Source of the DNA: JBBRZM01 sp963813635
Lineage (GTDB): Bacteria > Actinomycetota > Acidimicrobiia > IMCC26256 > JBBRZM01
Direction: 5' to 3'
NCBI GenBank assembly: GCA_963813635.1
Contig: CAWEZO010000002.1
Span: 682,001 to 746,000 of the forward strand
DNA: 64,000 bases
In this document: piece by piece, positions 25,561 to 35,690 of the stretch
Position numbering within the stretch: position 1 is the first letter of the stretch
Layout of the letters: the number at the start of each line of letters is the position of its first letter
The notes under the pieces: generated by a model
The model's database searches: none
The model's input: the letters and a program-made list of their open reading frames with translations, nothing else
Told to the model about the DNA's origin: nothing
Position numbers and translations under genes: made by a program

Positions 25561-26361
25561 TCAGCGCGCCAAGTCGTGACGTTCGAAGGCGACGACGGCC
25601 CCCAAGATCGCGGCCGCACAGAGCGCCGCAAGCAACGCGTAGTTGGCGACCGGCAAGCCGTTACGCAGCGGGAGCGTGCCAGTGGCGTGATACAGCGGCG
25701 AGGCGTAGCGCAGCGGTTTCAGCCACGACACCAACTCGGCGAGACCGACAACGAGGTAGGAGGCCGCGAACACCACGGTGGCGATCCCAATCGCCAGTGT
25801 GCGACTTCCCGTCAGCGCGCCCGTAAGCATCGCAAGCAGTCCCACGAACAAGGCGACGAGCACCACACCCAGCGATGCGCTCACCACTCGATCAACACCG
25901 ATCTCGAGGTCCGCGAACACACCGACGAGCAGCACCGCGGCCGTGACGACGCCGGCGAGGGCGACGAGCGTCAGCGCGAGCCCTGCCACCTTCTCGAGGA
26001 CGACCTGTCGCCGCGTGACCGGATAGGCGAGGAGAAGATCGAGGGAGCCTGAGTCCTCCTCACCGGCAAGGGTGGCCGCGCCGTACGAGATCGCGACGAT
26101 CGCCAGCAATGCCGGCACGATCAGCGAGAAGAGCTCGACATTCAGGTAACCGGCGCCGGTCGTGAAGTCGAACGACGCACTGCCGCCGAAGAACGCTTTG
26201 AGCTCCCGTGGGTAGTTCCGGATGACGCGCTGCACCTCGGAGTCATGCACCGCGGGATAGAAGCTCGACATGAGCGCGACATAGGCCCCGATGCCGAGTG
26301 CCCATCCGACGAGACCACGGCGACGATCACGAACCACGCGTTCAGTGACGAGCAGTGCCAT
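25561..26361 (-). CDS. ABC-2 type transporter permease
   Basis: 266 residues with six predicted TM helices, including LVGWALGIGAYVALMSSF, LFSLIVPALLAIVAISYGAA, VVTAAVLLVGVFADL and ALFVGLLAMLTGALTG. The loop GEEDSGSLDLLLAYPVTRRQ is the characteristic ABC-2 cytoplasmic helix region of the YxxxPVxR type. Start ATG 26361 overlaps the end of the ATPase gene by 20 bases. Substrate unknown. Confidence 0.9.
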   Translation of the reverse strand: MALLVTERVVRDRRRGLVGWALGIGAYVALMSSFYPAVHDSEVQRVIRNYPRELKAFFGGSASFDFTTGAGYLNVELFSLIVPALLAIVAISYGAATLAGEEDSGSLDLLLAYPVTRRQVVLEKVAGLALTLVALAGVVTAAVLLVGVFADLEIGVDRVVSASLGVVLVALFVGLLAMLTGALTGSRTLAIGIATVVFAASYLVVGLAELVSWLKPLRYASPLYHATGTLPLRNGLPVANYALLAALCAAAILGAVVAFERHDLAR

Positions 26362-27251
26362 CGCGCTCGGCCTCCGTTCGGTAGAAACGCAGGAACGTCT
26401 CCTCGAGATCCGGTGCCGCGCTCGTGAACTCGAGGACCTCGTAACGCGCGGCCAGCTTCACGAGTGCATCGGCGGATCCCGCGAGGTGACAGTGCAGAGC
26501 AGAGCGGCGGATCTCGACGTCACTGACCCCGGGAAGTTCCCGAAATGGAGTGGGATCCACCGGCTGCGAAAAGCGGATCGTCACCTCACGAACCCCACGG
26601 GCATGGAGCGCGTTGACGTCTTCGACGGTCACGAGCAGCCCGTCCTTCACGATCGCGACGCGATCACACACATGCTGCACTTCGTCGAGCAGATGCGACG
26701 ACAGGAAGACGGTTGCCCCCTCACTTGTCACCTCACGTACGAGCTGCTCGAACTCGTGCTGGAGGAGCGGGTCGAGACCCGACGTGGGCTCATCGAGCAC
26801 CAACAGCTCGGGGCGGTGCATGAACGCCTGGACCAGCGCGATCTTCTGGCGGTTGCCGCGGGACAGGCTTCGGATCGGTCGCGCGACATCGAGTCGGAAG
26901 CGCCGGGTGAGCTCGTCACGCCAATCTGTGTCAACGCCGCCGCGTAACCGGGCGAGCCAGTCGAGGAGCTCGCCACCACTCATTCGGTCGTAGAGCGCAG
27001 ACTCGCCGGACACGTAGCCGACACGTCGCCGGATGGCGACCGCGTCGTCACGCGAGTCGAGACCCAAGACTCGCGCGACCGCTCGTCGGACGCAAGAAGT
27101 CGAGCAGCACGCGAATCGTCGTCGTCTTGCCCGCACCGTTGGGACCGAGGAAGCCGAACACCGAACCGGCAGGAACAGAGAGATCCAGACCGATGATGCC
27201 GCGCGCGGACCCGTAGGACTTCGTCAGCGCTTCGGTTTCGATGGCATCCAT
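26342..27251 (-). CDS. ABC transporter ATP-binding protein (frame break near 27085)
   Basis: ATG 27251 begins MDAIETEALTKSYGSARGII. Walker A is FLGPNGAGKTTTIRVLL; after the break come VLGLDSRDDAVAIRRRVGYV (Q-loop replaced by VSGES), the signature SLSRGNRQKIALVQAFMHRP, Walker B LLVLDEPTSGLDPLL and the switch His in FLSSHLLDEVQHV. About 300 residues, of the multidrug/antibiotic exporter type. The break lies in cggtcgcgcgagtc. It forms an exporter with the adjacent permease. Confidence 0.9.
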
Positions 27252-27349
27252 GGGCACGTTTCCGCGATCCGAAAGACCAGTCTCCCGCGATCGCGGCGGC
27301 GGCTTCGTACGCGAGTCATTTCTCCCAACTTTGGGGCCAGTTGGTAAAT

Positions 27350-27363
27350 TGCACCTTCGACCC
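27350..27363 (+). promoter_or_regulatory. DosR-like box (TGCACCTTCGACCC)
   Basis: Two mismatches to GGGACCTTCGACCC, both in the left half. It is 41 bases upstream of the PAS histidine kinase GTG and about 100 bases upstream of the divergent ABC transporter start, so it may serve either. Confidence 0.6.
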
Positions 27364-27403
27364 TGTCGGGGATCCGCGAGGAGCGCGAATCCGCGAGGAG
27401 CTG

Positions 27404-28457
27404 GTGCGTTCAACAAGTCCGGCGCCAACGCGTTCAGCCGCGCCGCTTTCCGACGTCCACAACGAGCTCCTCTCCGGCATCGTCGAGGCCGCGCCCGATG
27501 GGATCGTCATGATCGACGGCGACGGCGTCATCGTGTTGGTCAACCGTCAAACCGAGGAGCTGTTCGGCTACGACCGCGGCGAGTTGCTCGGCAAGCTGGT
27601 CGAAGAGCTGCTCCCCGAGCGCCTCCGGCAGGCACACGATGTGCATCGCACTCGGTACCAAGCCGACCCACGCACCCGCCCGATGGGGGCAGGAATGGCG
27701 CTGTTCGGCCGCCGCGCCGATGGCACCGAGTTCGCTGTCGAGATCAGCCTGAGCCCGCTGGATGTCGGGGGCGAGCACCGCACCATCGCCATGGTGCGCG
27801 ACACCACTGAGCGGATCGAAGCCGAGCAATTCCTGCGTCAGGTCGAAGAGAGCGTTCAGCTACTCGAGGAGCGGGAACGGATCGCACGCGACTTGCACGA
27901 CCTCGTCATCCAGCGCCTCTTCGCGGCGGGCATGGTCCTGCAAGCAACGGTGTCGCGCGCGAAGGATCGCGATGTGGCCGAGAGCGTCGCTCGCGTGGTC
28001 GGCGATCTCGACGACACGATCCGCCAGCTCCGGTCGGTGATCTTCGGCCTGGAGGAACGGCGCACGACCGCGCGCAGCCTGCGGGCCGAGGTTCTCGTTG
28101 TGATCGCCGGCGAACGCGCCGCTCTCGGCTTCGATCCGAAGCTCCGCTTCGATGGAGCTATCGACACCTTGGGCGACGCGGTCGCCGATCATCTCGTGCC
28201 CACGCTGCGCGAAGCGCTCTCGAACGTCGCCCGTCACGCGGCTGCAACGTCCGTCGAAGTGGAGCTCCGCGCGACGCCCGAGTCAATGCTGCTCCGCGTC
28301 GCCGACAACGGTATTGGCGGCGCCGCCGACGCGCCCCCCGGGAATGGGTTACGCAATCGCGCGCGACCGAGCCACTTCGCTGAACGGTGAGTGCGCGATC
28401 CGAACCGGCCCCCAAGGGGGCACCGTGTTCGAGTGGTGTGTGCCGATCGTCCGGTAA
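27404..28457 (+). CDS. PAS-domain histidine kinase, DevS/NarX-type H-box (frame break near 28362)
   Basis: GTG 27404 follows GAGGAG. A PAS domain (about 17-140: VEAAPDGIVMIDGDGVIVLV, GYDRGELLGKLVEELLPERL) leads to HisKA_3 with RERIARDLHDLVIQRLFAAG and HATPase_c (LREALSNVARHAAATSVEVE, ADNGIGG). The last 30 residues (RDRATSLNGECAIRTG, GGTVFEWCVPIV) are in another frame because of one extra base near gcgcgcgaccg. M. tuberculosis DosS/DosT have a near-identical H-box but GAF haem domains in place of PAS. Likely partner of the DevR-like regulator. Confidence 0.88.
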
Positions 28458-28482
28458 GCCTCGGACCGCGCCGACCGCCGTC

Positions 28483-28496
28483 GGGACCTTCGCCCC
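28483..28496 (+). promoter_or_regulatory. DosR-like box (GGGACCTTCGCCCC)
   Basis: One mismatch to GGGACCTTCGACCC. It is 36 bases upstream of the second PNPOx-like gene's GTG at 28532 and 26 bases after the kinase stop. Confidence 0.68.
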
Positions 28497-28531
28497 TGGC
28501 ACGACCGCACGAAACCCGGTTGGATTGTGGG

Positions 28532-28960
28532 GTGAACGTGCACGCGCCTCAGTCCCTTTCCCCTCGCGATTGCCAGGCCCTGATCCGTGGCGGCGGCATT
28601 GGGCGCGTGGGCGTCAGCGTCGATGCCTTACCGGCAATCTTCCCGGTACGTTTCGCGCTCCTGGACGACGGCATCGTCTTTCGTACCGGCTCCGAGACGC
28701 TCTCTGGCGACGCGGTGACGAACGCCATCGTCGCGTTCGAAACGGATTCACTCGACGATCTCGGAGACGGGTGGAGTGTTCTCGTCGTCGGTCGCGCGAC
28801 GGCAATCGAGGACGCCGCCGCGCTGGAGGCCGCCCACCAGTTGCCCCTCGCGCCGTTGAGCCCTTCCGATGGTGATCACTTCATCTGTATTCCGGCCGAA
28901 CGCATCTCCGGTTGGGCGTTCACCACGTCGGGCTCCGACGCTCCGGCCACTCGGCTGTAG
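28532..28960 (+). CDS. Pyridoxamine-5'-phosphate-oxidase-like protein
   Basis: 142 residues from GTG 28532 (VNVHAPQSLSPRDCQALIRG). GIGRVGVSVDALPAIFPVRF, DGIVFRTGSETLSGDAVTNA, IVAFETDSLDDLGDGWSVLV and VVGRATAIED follow the same order as the PNPOx-like paralogue at 25136. The C-terminus differs (FICIPAERISGWAF), so the two are distant paralogues rather than a recent duplication. It has its own DosR-like site upstream. Confidence 0.88.
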   Translation: MNVHAPQSLSPRDCQALIRGGGIGRVGVSVDALPAIFPVRFALLDDGIVFRTGSETLSGDAVTNAIVAFETDSLDDLGDGWSVLVVGRATAIEDAAALEAAHQLPLAPLSPSDGDHFICIPAERISGWAFTTSGSDAPATRL

Positions 28961-29049
28961 CTGATCCGCGCGCGAGCGGCCCGGTCATGAGCTCGGCGAG
29001 CGGCGCGTCCATTTCTCGATCGTGAGTTGTTCGCTTGGTTCCTGACGCA

Positions 29050-30142
29050 TCACGCCTCAGTGGACTGCTCGAGCAGGTGCTTGATCTCCTCCACCCGCAG
29101 TATGCCGACAACTCGCGGCCCATCGACCACCGCGAGCGCACGCGCCGGCGCGCTCGCCACAGCTGGGAGACAGGCCTCCAGGCCGTCCGTTGCGGCGAGC
29201 ACGGGTGCGTCGCGCTCGGCGAGCTCGGCTGCCGTGCTGCCGGGCGAGCCGCGCTCGATCCTCCCCGCGTCGAGGATGCCCTCGTAACCGCCCCGGCCGC
29301 TCACCGGGAACACGCGCTGCCGCGCTGCGCCGCAGGAGTGCGTGGAGCTCGTCGAACGTCGCTCCCGGTTCGACCAGGACCGGGTCGAGCAACATCACGT
29401 CGCGCACGCGGAGGTGCAGCGTACGCACATGCACGATCGTGGCCGCTTCCTCGGCGGACGCGCCCATGTACACGAAGATCGCGATGATGACGAGCCAGAG
29501 ATTCCAGAACAAGCCGACCACGCCGAAGACAATCGCCACGCGGCGCCCGACGCGCGCCGCGAGACGCGTCGCCTGCTCGAGGTCGAGGCGACGCTCCAAC
29601 AAGGAGCGAAACACCCGCCCTCCATCGAGTGGAAACGCAGGCAGCAGGTTGAACCCCGCCAAGAGCAGATTGAACCAGGCGAGGCGCGCCAGGAACGGCC
29701 CGCCGAACAAGTCGATCGGCAACAGCGGCACCGACAGTGCGACCGCGGCGAGCGCGGCCACCGCGGCAATCCCGGCGCTGGCTGCCGGCCCCGCGATTGC
29801 GATCGCGAGCTCGTCGCCGGGCTTCTCGGGCAGCTGTTCCATCTTGGACACGCCGCCGATGGGCAGGAGCTCGATCTCGTGCACCACGGCGCCGCGGGGC
29901 CGCGCCACCAGACAGTGCGCCAGCTCGTGGAGCACGACACAGCCGAAGATCACGAAGAGCCACAGCACCGAGGCCGGCGCTCCCGGACCCCCCGGCGCGG
30001 TCCCGGCGAAGGCGAAGAGCGCCACCAAGAGGAAGAACGTCACGTGTACCCGCAGCTGAATGCCGGCGACCCGTCCGATTGGGAACGAGAGTGATCGCCG
30101 CCGTGCGGGGCGTGCCGGCGATACCGCGCTCGGCCCGCTCAT
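29050..30142 (-). CDS. M50 (site-2) zinc metalloprotease with CBS domains, Rip3-like (frame break near 29310)
   Basis: ATG 30142 overlaps the stop of a 33-residue leader gene (ATGA). TM helices include VTFFLLVALFAFAGTAP. The zinc motif VVLHELAHCLVARPRG (HExxH) and second site FNLLPAFPLDGGRVFRSLLE (LDGG Asp) are intact, so it should be an active intramembrane protease. Two CBS motifs follow the TM domain; the first (LLDPVLVEPGATFDELHALL) is in one frame, and the second (GYEGILDAGRIERG to VVGILRVEEIKHLLEQ) is in the next. The architecture matches Rv2625c/Rip3 of the DosR regulon, usually partnered with Hrp1. Confidence 0.88.
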
Positions 30143-30240
30143 ACCGCCGGGACCACCAGTACGGGCCGCACCGGCGTCGGCATGAACAAGGCGACCGGCG
30201 TGAGCACATACAGCCCCAACACGACGCGGCGCCTGGTCAT
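30139..30240 (-). CDS. 33-residue hydrophobic peptide coupled to the M50 protease
   Basis: ATG 30240 follows GGGAGA at good spacing. The peptide MTRRRVVLGLYVLTPVALFM then PTPVRPVLVVPAV has a basic start and a hydrophobic stretch. Its TGA overlaps the protease ATG (ATGA). Ribosome-binding site and exact overlap support translation; it could be a leader peptide or small membrane subunit. No homologue is recognised. Confidence 0.55.
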   Translation of the reverse strand: MTRRRVVLGLYVLTPVALFMPTPVRPVLVVPAV

Positions 30241-30378
30241 GATCGTTCTCCCTTGTGGTGCGCTTCCACGATGCATGAGCCCGCGGGCGAGCACTAGGGC
30301 CTTGAGTCACACGCTTTCGACCGCCCTGCCGGAAGTGCCGAATTGGCTCGGCTCCCGCCGGCAACCTGCCCACAATTC

Positions 30379-30392
30379 GGGACTCTTGGCCC
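30379..30392 (+). promoter_or_regulatory. DosR-like box (GGGACTCTTGGCCC)
   Basis: The left half-site GGGACT and right GGCCC match the mycobacterial form GGGACTT-N-GGCCC closely. It is 110 bases upstream of the universal stress protein ATG and 139 bases upstream of the divergent protease leader. Confidence 0.65.
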
Positions 30393-30501
30393 TGCCTTCG
30401 GCCGGCCGGTCGTGGTCTGCTGGGCGTGTTCAGGTCGTTTGGCGACAGCGAGAGGCGATCGACCAGGCCCAACGGAACGGGACGGCAACGAGGAGACAGA
30501 G

Positions 30502-31287
30502 ATGCCGAAAACCATGATCGTGCCTGTCGACGGCTCCGAGCCCGCCGAACGAGCCCTGCGGGTCGCCCAGGAGCTCGCTGCTCATCTCGAAGCGTGCGAC
30601 GTGCTCGTCATGACAGCGTCGGGAGCACGCGACGCAGACCAGCGTGCCTATCTGCGAGCTCTCGTCGAATCGGCCGCCGCGCCCGGTGTGCGCTCGGAGT
30701 TCGCCGCCGACGCCGAGCCCGCCGACGCCATCGCTCGTCTGGCCGAGACGATTCCGGACGCCATGGTCTGCATCGCAACGCACGGACGCGGGCGCGTCAC
30801 GGCACCATTCCTCGGCAGCGTCGCCACCGAAGTGCTCCGGCGCATCAAGGCTCCAATGCTCCTCGTGGGCCCACACTGCGAACCTGCGTGGTGGCACGAT
30901 CCGGCGAAGCTCGTGACCTGCTGGGCGGGCGAGGAGTCGGACCCGATCCTCCCCTGCGCACGCGAATGGGCAGACGCCCTGGCCATCGAGCTCTGGCTCG
31001 AGTCGGTCTTCCATCCCCTCGACACGCACATGGCGGAGAATCCGCACGCCGAGTTCGAGCCGGCTCTCGCGCAGCTGGGCTCGGACGTCGAGGTCCACGT
31101 GCTTCCGCTCCGCGACGACGACCCGCCCGGGGCGATCGTCCGGAGCGCGCGCGAGCTCCCTGCCACGCTGCTCGCGATGACGACACGCGCCCGAAAAGGA
31201 GTCGCTCGCGCCGCGCTCGGGAGCGTCGCGACGCAAGTCGTGCACGACAGTCCGTGTCCGGTTCTCGTCGTGAGCCAGCCTCGCTGA
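30502..31287 (+). CDS. Universal stress protein, two tandem USP domains
   Basis: 261 residues; ATG 30502 follows AGGAG. Domain 1 has the strand MPKTMIVPVDGSEPAERALR and ATP-type loop ATHGRGRVTAPFLGSVATEV (GxxG-9-GS(V/T) pattern). Domain 2 ends with TTRARKGVARAALGSVATQV and CPVLVVSQPR. Double-USP proteins are typical of the DosR regulon of mycobacteria (for example Rv3134c). It probably binds ATP and acts in stress or growth arrest; the exact role is unknown. Confidence 0.92.
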   Translation: MPKTMIVPVDGSEPAERALRVAQELAAHLEACDVLVMTASGARDADQRAYLRALVESAAAPGVRSEFAADAEPADAIARLAETIPDAMVCIATHGRGRVTAPFLGSVATEVLRRIKAPMLLVGPHCEPAWWHDPAKLVTCWAGEESDPILPCAREWADALAIELWLESVFHPLDTHMAENPHAEFEPALAQLGSDVEVHVLPLRDDDPPGAIVRSARELPATLLAMTTRARKGVARAALGSVATQVVHDSPCPVLVVSQPR

Positions 31288-31302
31288 ACCCCAGCGCGAA
31301 AA

Positions 31303-31316
31303 GGAACCTCTGGCCC
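31303..31316 (+). promoter_or_regulatory. Weak DosR-like box (GGAACCTCTGGCCC)
   Basis: It keeps GGxAC and GGCCC but has several mismatches to GGGACCTTCGACCC. It is 78 bases upstream of the zinc alcohol dehydrogenase ATG and may be a weak site. Confidence 0.45.
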
Positions 31317-31393
31317 TTGTTCCTGCGCAGCACAAGACGCAGACTTGATCTCGTCGTGCGGGCGCGGCGCCCGTGTTGGGGAAGGAGCCTGCA

Positions 31394-32437
31394 ATGAAAG
31401 CTCTCGTGTATCACGGTCCGGGGCGCAAGGCGTGGGAGGACGTTCCCGAGCCGTCGATCGTGTCCGACACGGACGCCATCGTCCGGGTCGACGCAACGAC
31501 GATCTGCGGCACCGATCTTCATATCCTCAAAGGCGACGTGCCCGAGGTGACCGACGGTCGGATCCTCGGCCACGAGGCGGTCGGCACGGTGGAAGAGGTT
31601 GGTACCGGCGTCAAGAACGTGCGACCCGGAGATCGCGTGCTCGTGTCGTGTATCTCCGCGTGCGGGGCGTGCCGGTTCTGCCGCGAGGGACGCTACGGAC
31701 AGTGCCTGGGGGGCGGGGGGTGGATCCTCGGGCACCTGATCGACGGAACCCAGGCCGAGCACGTTCGGGTGCCGTTCGCGGACACCTCGACCTATCCGGT
31801 GCCGGCAGGGGTGACCGACGAGGCCGTGCTCATGGTGGCCGACATCCTGCCGACCGGCTACGAGGTGGGCGTGCTCAATGGCAAGGTGAGCCCCGGTGAT
31901 GTGGTCGCGATCGTCGGTGCGGGTCCGATCGGCCTCGCCGCGATGATCGGCGCACGGCTGTACAGCCCAAGCCATCTCGTCGCGATCGACATGGCCGAGA
32001 ACCGACTCGACGCCGCGAAGCAGTTCGGTGCGGACGTGCTCGTCAACCCTGAACAGGAGGATGCGCTCGCCGTCGTGCGCGCCCTGACCGACGGGCTCGG
32101 CGCCGATGTCGCCATCGAGGCCGTCGGCACTCCCGCCGCGTTCGAGCTCACGGTGAGCCTGGCGCGCGCCGGAGGACACATCGCCAACATCGGCGTGCAC
32201 GGCGCGCCTGCGACCCTCCACCTCGAGGAGCTGTGGATCAAAGACGTCACGATCACCACCGGTCTCGTCGACACGTTCTCGACGCCGACGTTCCTGCGCC
32301 TGCTCGCGGGCCATCAGCTCGAGGCCGGCCAGTTCGCGACGCACCACTTCCGCCTCGACGAGTTCGAAAAGGCCTACGACGTCTTCTCGCGCGCGGCCGA
32401 GACGGGGGCACTGAAAGTCGTCCTCACACGGGAGTAG
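31394..32437 (+). CDS. Zinc-dependent alcohol dehydrogenase (MDR family)
   Basis: 347 residues; ATG 31394 follows AAGGAG. Zinc ligands are in TTICGTDLH and GHEAVGTVEE, the structural zinc site is CGACRFCREGRYGQC, and the Rossmann motif is VAIVGAGPIGLAAMIGA. Asp in VAIDMAENRLDAA points to NAD. It is distinct from the Adh at 14336 (only general family similarity). It reduces aldehydes or regenerates NAD and could serve redox balance in oxygen limitation. Confidence 0.93.
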   Translation: MKALVYHGPGRKAWEDVPEPSIVSDTDAIVRVDATTICGTDLHILKGDVPEVTDGRILGHEAVGTVEEVGTGVKNVRPGDRVLVSCISACGACRFCREGRYGQCLGGGGWILGHLIDGTQAEHVRVPFADTSTYPVPAGVTDEAVLMVADILPTGYEVGVLNGKVSPGDVVAIVGAGPIGLAAMIGARLYSPSHLVAIDMAENRLDAAKQFGADVLVNPEQEDALAVVRALTDGLGADVAIEAVGTPAAFELTVSLARAGGHIANIGVHGAPATLHLEELWIKDVTITTGLVDTFSTPTFLRLLAGHQLEAGQFATHHFRLDEFEKAYDVFSRAAETGALKVVLTRE

Positions 32438-32465
32438 CGCGTCAACGCCGGCTTGGCGGATCGGG

Positions 32466-34254
32466 CTACGGCGCCGGATCGGGCGGCTCGTTGTCGTCCG
32501 CGTCGCTCCAGTCGACCCACACGGTGCCGGTCGCCGCGAGGTAGCCGCGGATCGCAGTGCCGAGCGTCGGGAAGAAATGATCGTCGCCGATGCGGTCGTA
32601 GAGCCCGTAGTCGCGGAGCCGGTCCTTGACCGGACCCTTGAGCTCCGCGAACGCGAGCTTGACCCCGTCGCGCTCGAGGTCGTCGATGAGTCGACCCAGG
32701 ATGTCCGCCCCGGTCGAGTCGACATCGGTCATCGGCTCCGCGGCGACGATCACCCAGCGCGTCAGGTCGTCCCGTGCTCTCATCGCGGCGGCCAACCGGT
32801 CGGCGAAGACCTCCGCATTGGCGAAGAAGAGGGGCGCGTCGAAGCGGTAGAGGACAAGCCCCGGAATCTGCGCGGCGTCGGGGTGGCGGTCGATGTCGTG
32901 GTACCCCTTGCGTCCCCGCACACGTCCGAGCACCGCGTCATACGGTCGCCACGCCCGCCGTATGAAGTCGCCCAGTGACAACACGATCGCCACCCCGATG
33001 CCTTGGAGCACACCCAGGATCGCAACGCCGAGCAACGCGGCGACACTCAGGTACAGCTCCGAGCGGCGAACCCGCCAGAACCAGCGCAGGCTCGTGACAT
33101 CGAACAGCAGGAACGCCGCGGCGATCACGATCGCGGCGAGTGTCGACTGCGGCAGGTTCTGGCCGAGTCCGCCGTCGGCCATCAGGATCACGATGATCGC
33201 CACCGCGCCGACGACTCCCGCGGCTTGCGTACCGGACCCGGCCGACTCCGCCACTGCGGTACGCGTCGCCGAAGCGCTCACGGGAAAGCCCTGAAAGAAG
33301 CCGGCCGTCGCGTTGGCCGCGCCGAGAGCAACGATCTCCTGGTTCGCGTCGACGTGCTCGCCCCGCTTCGCCGCGAGACTCCGCGACACCGCGGTCGTAT
33401 CGGCCAGCGTCACGAACGCCATACCCGCGGCGGCCAACAGCAGCGTTCCGATGTCGTGGAGGTTCACGTCGGGCAGTGCCGGCGTCGGGAAGCCCGAAGG
33501 GATGCGTCCCACGACGGATACGCCGTGTTCGGTGAGGTCGAACGCGCCGGTCGCGATGGCTGCCCCCACGACGGCGATCAAGATGCCGGGCACTCTCGGC
33601 CACCAGTGGCGGCAGACGAGAACAACCCCGAGTGACGCAACGCCGACAAGCAGAGCTGCGGTGACCGTCTTGCCATCACGGACGCCACGCACGAACGCTT
33701 CGGACTCACCCAACAGTCCGCTCCGCGTGGCTACTGAACCCGAAGAGCTGCGGGAGCTCGCTTACGAAGACCACTAACGCGATCCCGTTGAGAAAGCCGA
33801 TGCGCACCGGCCTCGAGAGGAGCTCCGCGAGGATCCCGAGTCGGGCAAGCCCGGCGCCGATCAACAGCGCGCCCATGAGCAGCGCGAGCATCCCTGCGAG
33901 TGCGACCGCCCTCGCAGGGTCGCCGTGCGCGCCGACCAGCGGCAGGATCGCGGCTGCGATCAAAGGCCCCAGCGCCGAGTCGGGGCCCAGCACGAGGATG
34001 CGCGAGGGCCCGAGTGCCGCGTACGCCAACAGCGCGGCGACGGTCGTGTACAGCCCGGTCACGGCCGGTAAACCGGCGAGCTCGGCATAGGCCATGCCCT
34101 GGGGTACGAGCAGAGCGGTCAGCACCAATCCCGCGACAAACTCCCTTCGTGACCACTGTCGCTGATTTGCGCGGAGCAGATTGAGCCCGGGGACGCGCTG
34201 AACGATCGCGTTTCGCCGGGAGGGACGGCCGCCGTCATAACCCATCGGCGTCAA
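32466..34254 (-). CDS. SulP-family anion permease with STAS domain (frame break near 33735)
   Basis: About 595 residues from ATG 34254. The TM region begins GLVLTALLVPQGMAYAELAG LP with the SulP signature (PQGMAYA), continues to ELPQLFGFS, then changes frame to ATRSGLLGESEAFVRG and LAAAGMAFVTLADTTAVSRS. The cytoplasmic STAS domain is at the end (VADSTGADIL-type DVDSTGADILGRLIDDLERD). SulP proteins exchange sulfate, bicarbonate or other anions. The break lies in ttcagtagcc. Converges with the alcohol dehydrogenase. Confidence 0.88.
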
Positions 34255-34309
34255 GTCTCCACTCGATCAACGCCACGCACACGGACGTTGGTCCATTGCC
34301 ACCCATGCC

Positions 34310-35656
34310 TCACATGCCGGTCGGGAAGGTCTCCGGGGGCTCGCCGCGGTCCCACATTGCCGTGCGCTCGAGCGGCTCGAGTGCGCGCGTGCGATCGAGG
34401 TGGATGATCGCGTCAAACTGCTCGGCGGCTCGGGCCTCGAGGTAGTGGCTCTGACGCTCGGTCTCGGGACGGTAGATGACACCGATCGCCCGCTCCAGCC
34501 GAGGTATCCGCAGGGTGTCACGAGCGGCGTGGTCGGCGGTCGCGAGCCAGAAGGCCGGCACCGGCACGTCGTGGAACAGCGCCTCGTAGCTTCCGCGAAG
34601 TGCGGGACGCACATGCTTGCGCTCGGGCGCGTCGCCCCAATTGGACGCCGCGGTCACGCGACCGTCGTAGGTGCTGAATCCGACCAGTAGGCACTCGCTG
34701 CCGTACCGCTGTCGCGCCAGCTGGCCCACATTCAGCTCGCCACGCGTTCTCATGGAGGTGGCACGCGCATCGCCGACATGTGAGTTGTGCTCCCACACCA
34801 CGATCTTCGTATGACCCAGCCGGTGATCGAGATGCTCGACGAGCGCGTCCAGCGTGGCGGCCATATGGTGGTCGCGCAGGTTCCACGACGACACTTCGGC
34901 GCGATACATCTGTTGGTAGTACTCCTCGGCGTCGCGCACAACGCGCGCGTTCTCCTCGGCAAAGAACAGCTCGTCCTCCGCGATCCAGCCATCGCGCCGC
35001 AGGTACGAATCGGCCCGTCTCCGCAACTCCACGAGCTGCGCGACGACCTCGTTCTCACACGGAATCGCGCCCTCGAACGCGAGTGCGTACCCATACGCCT
35101 GACCCTCGCCACCGACATGATCGAAGCAGGCGTACCGGTCGCGGGCCCGCCGGGCCTCGGCAGGGTCGACGCGGTCGAGATAGGCGATGACAGCCTGGAT
35201 CGAAGCGCGCAAGCTATAGAGATCAAGCCCGTAGAACCGGGCCTTGGTCCTCGGATCCTGGTGCGCGTCGTTCCGGGCACGCAGCCACTCGACGAACTGC
35301 ACGACGTCGCGGTTGCGCCACATCCATGCGGGGAAGCGGCGGAAATCCGCCAGCGCGGTCTCGGCGTCGCCGTCGGCCGAGAGACCCATCACATAACGAT
35401 TGACCCGGTACGCATCCGGCCAGTCGGCCTCCACCGCGACCGCAGTGAAGCCGCACTCGTCGATCAGCCGCCGTGTGATCCGAGCCCGCTCCCGGTAGAA
35501 CTCATGCGTGCCGTGCGACGCCTCGCCGATGAGAACGAAGCGCCGCGTGCCCGCAAGATCGATGAGCGCGTCGTAGTCATCCGCCGCCCCGGTCACCGGC
35601 CGAGCCGCCGGCGCCAGCGCCTCCGGTGCCGAGCGGGTCCTTGACGTCGCGTGCAT
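34310..35656 (-). CDS. Erythromycin-esterase-like (DUF2202/EreA fold) protein
   Basis: 448 residues from ATG 35656. FVLIGEASHGTHEFYRERAR carries the GExxHG motif, and AVAVEADWPDAYRVNRYV, KIVVWEHNSHVGDA and FSTYDGRVTAASNW are the other conserved blocks of the erythromycin-esterase superfamily. Most members are not macrolide esterases. A related domain is fused to a phosphoribosyltransferase in Rv2030c of the DosR regulon, and here the two genes are separate in one cluster. A DosR-like site lies 35 bases upstream. Confidence 0.9.
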   Translation of the reverse strand: MHATSRTRSAPEALAPAARPVTGAADDYDALIDLAGTRRFVLIGEASHGTHEFYRERARITRRLIDECGFTAVAVEADWPDAYRVNRYVMGLSADGDAETALADFRRFPAWMWRNRDVVQFVEWLRARNDAHQDPRTKARFYGLDLYSLRASIQAVIAYLDRVDPAEARRARDRYACFDHVGGEGQAYGYALAFEGAIPCENEVVAQLVELRRRADSYLRRDGWIAEDELFFAEENARVVRDAEEYYQQMYRAEVSSWNLRDHHMAATLDALVEHLDHRLGHTKIVVWEHNSHVGDARATSMRTRGELNVGQLARQRYGSECLLVGFSTYDGRVTAASNWGDAPERKHVRPALRGSYEALFHDVPVPAFWLATADHAARDTLRIPRLERAIGVIYRPETERQSHYLEARAAEQFDAIIHLDRTRALEPLERTAMWDRGEPPETFPTGM

Positions 35657-35690
35657 GCCCTCAGTGTCTTCATCTGCACGGGCCCCACCA

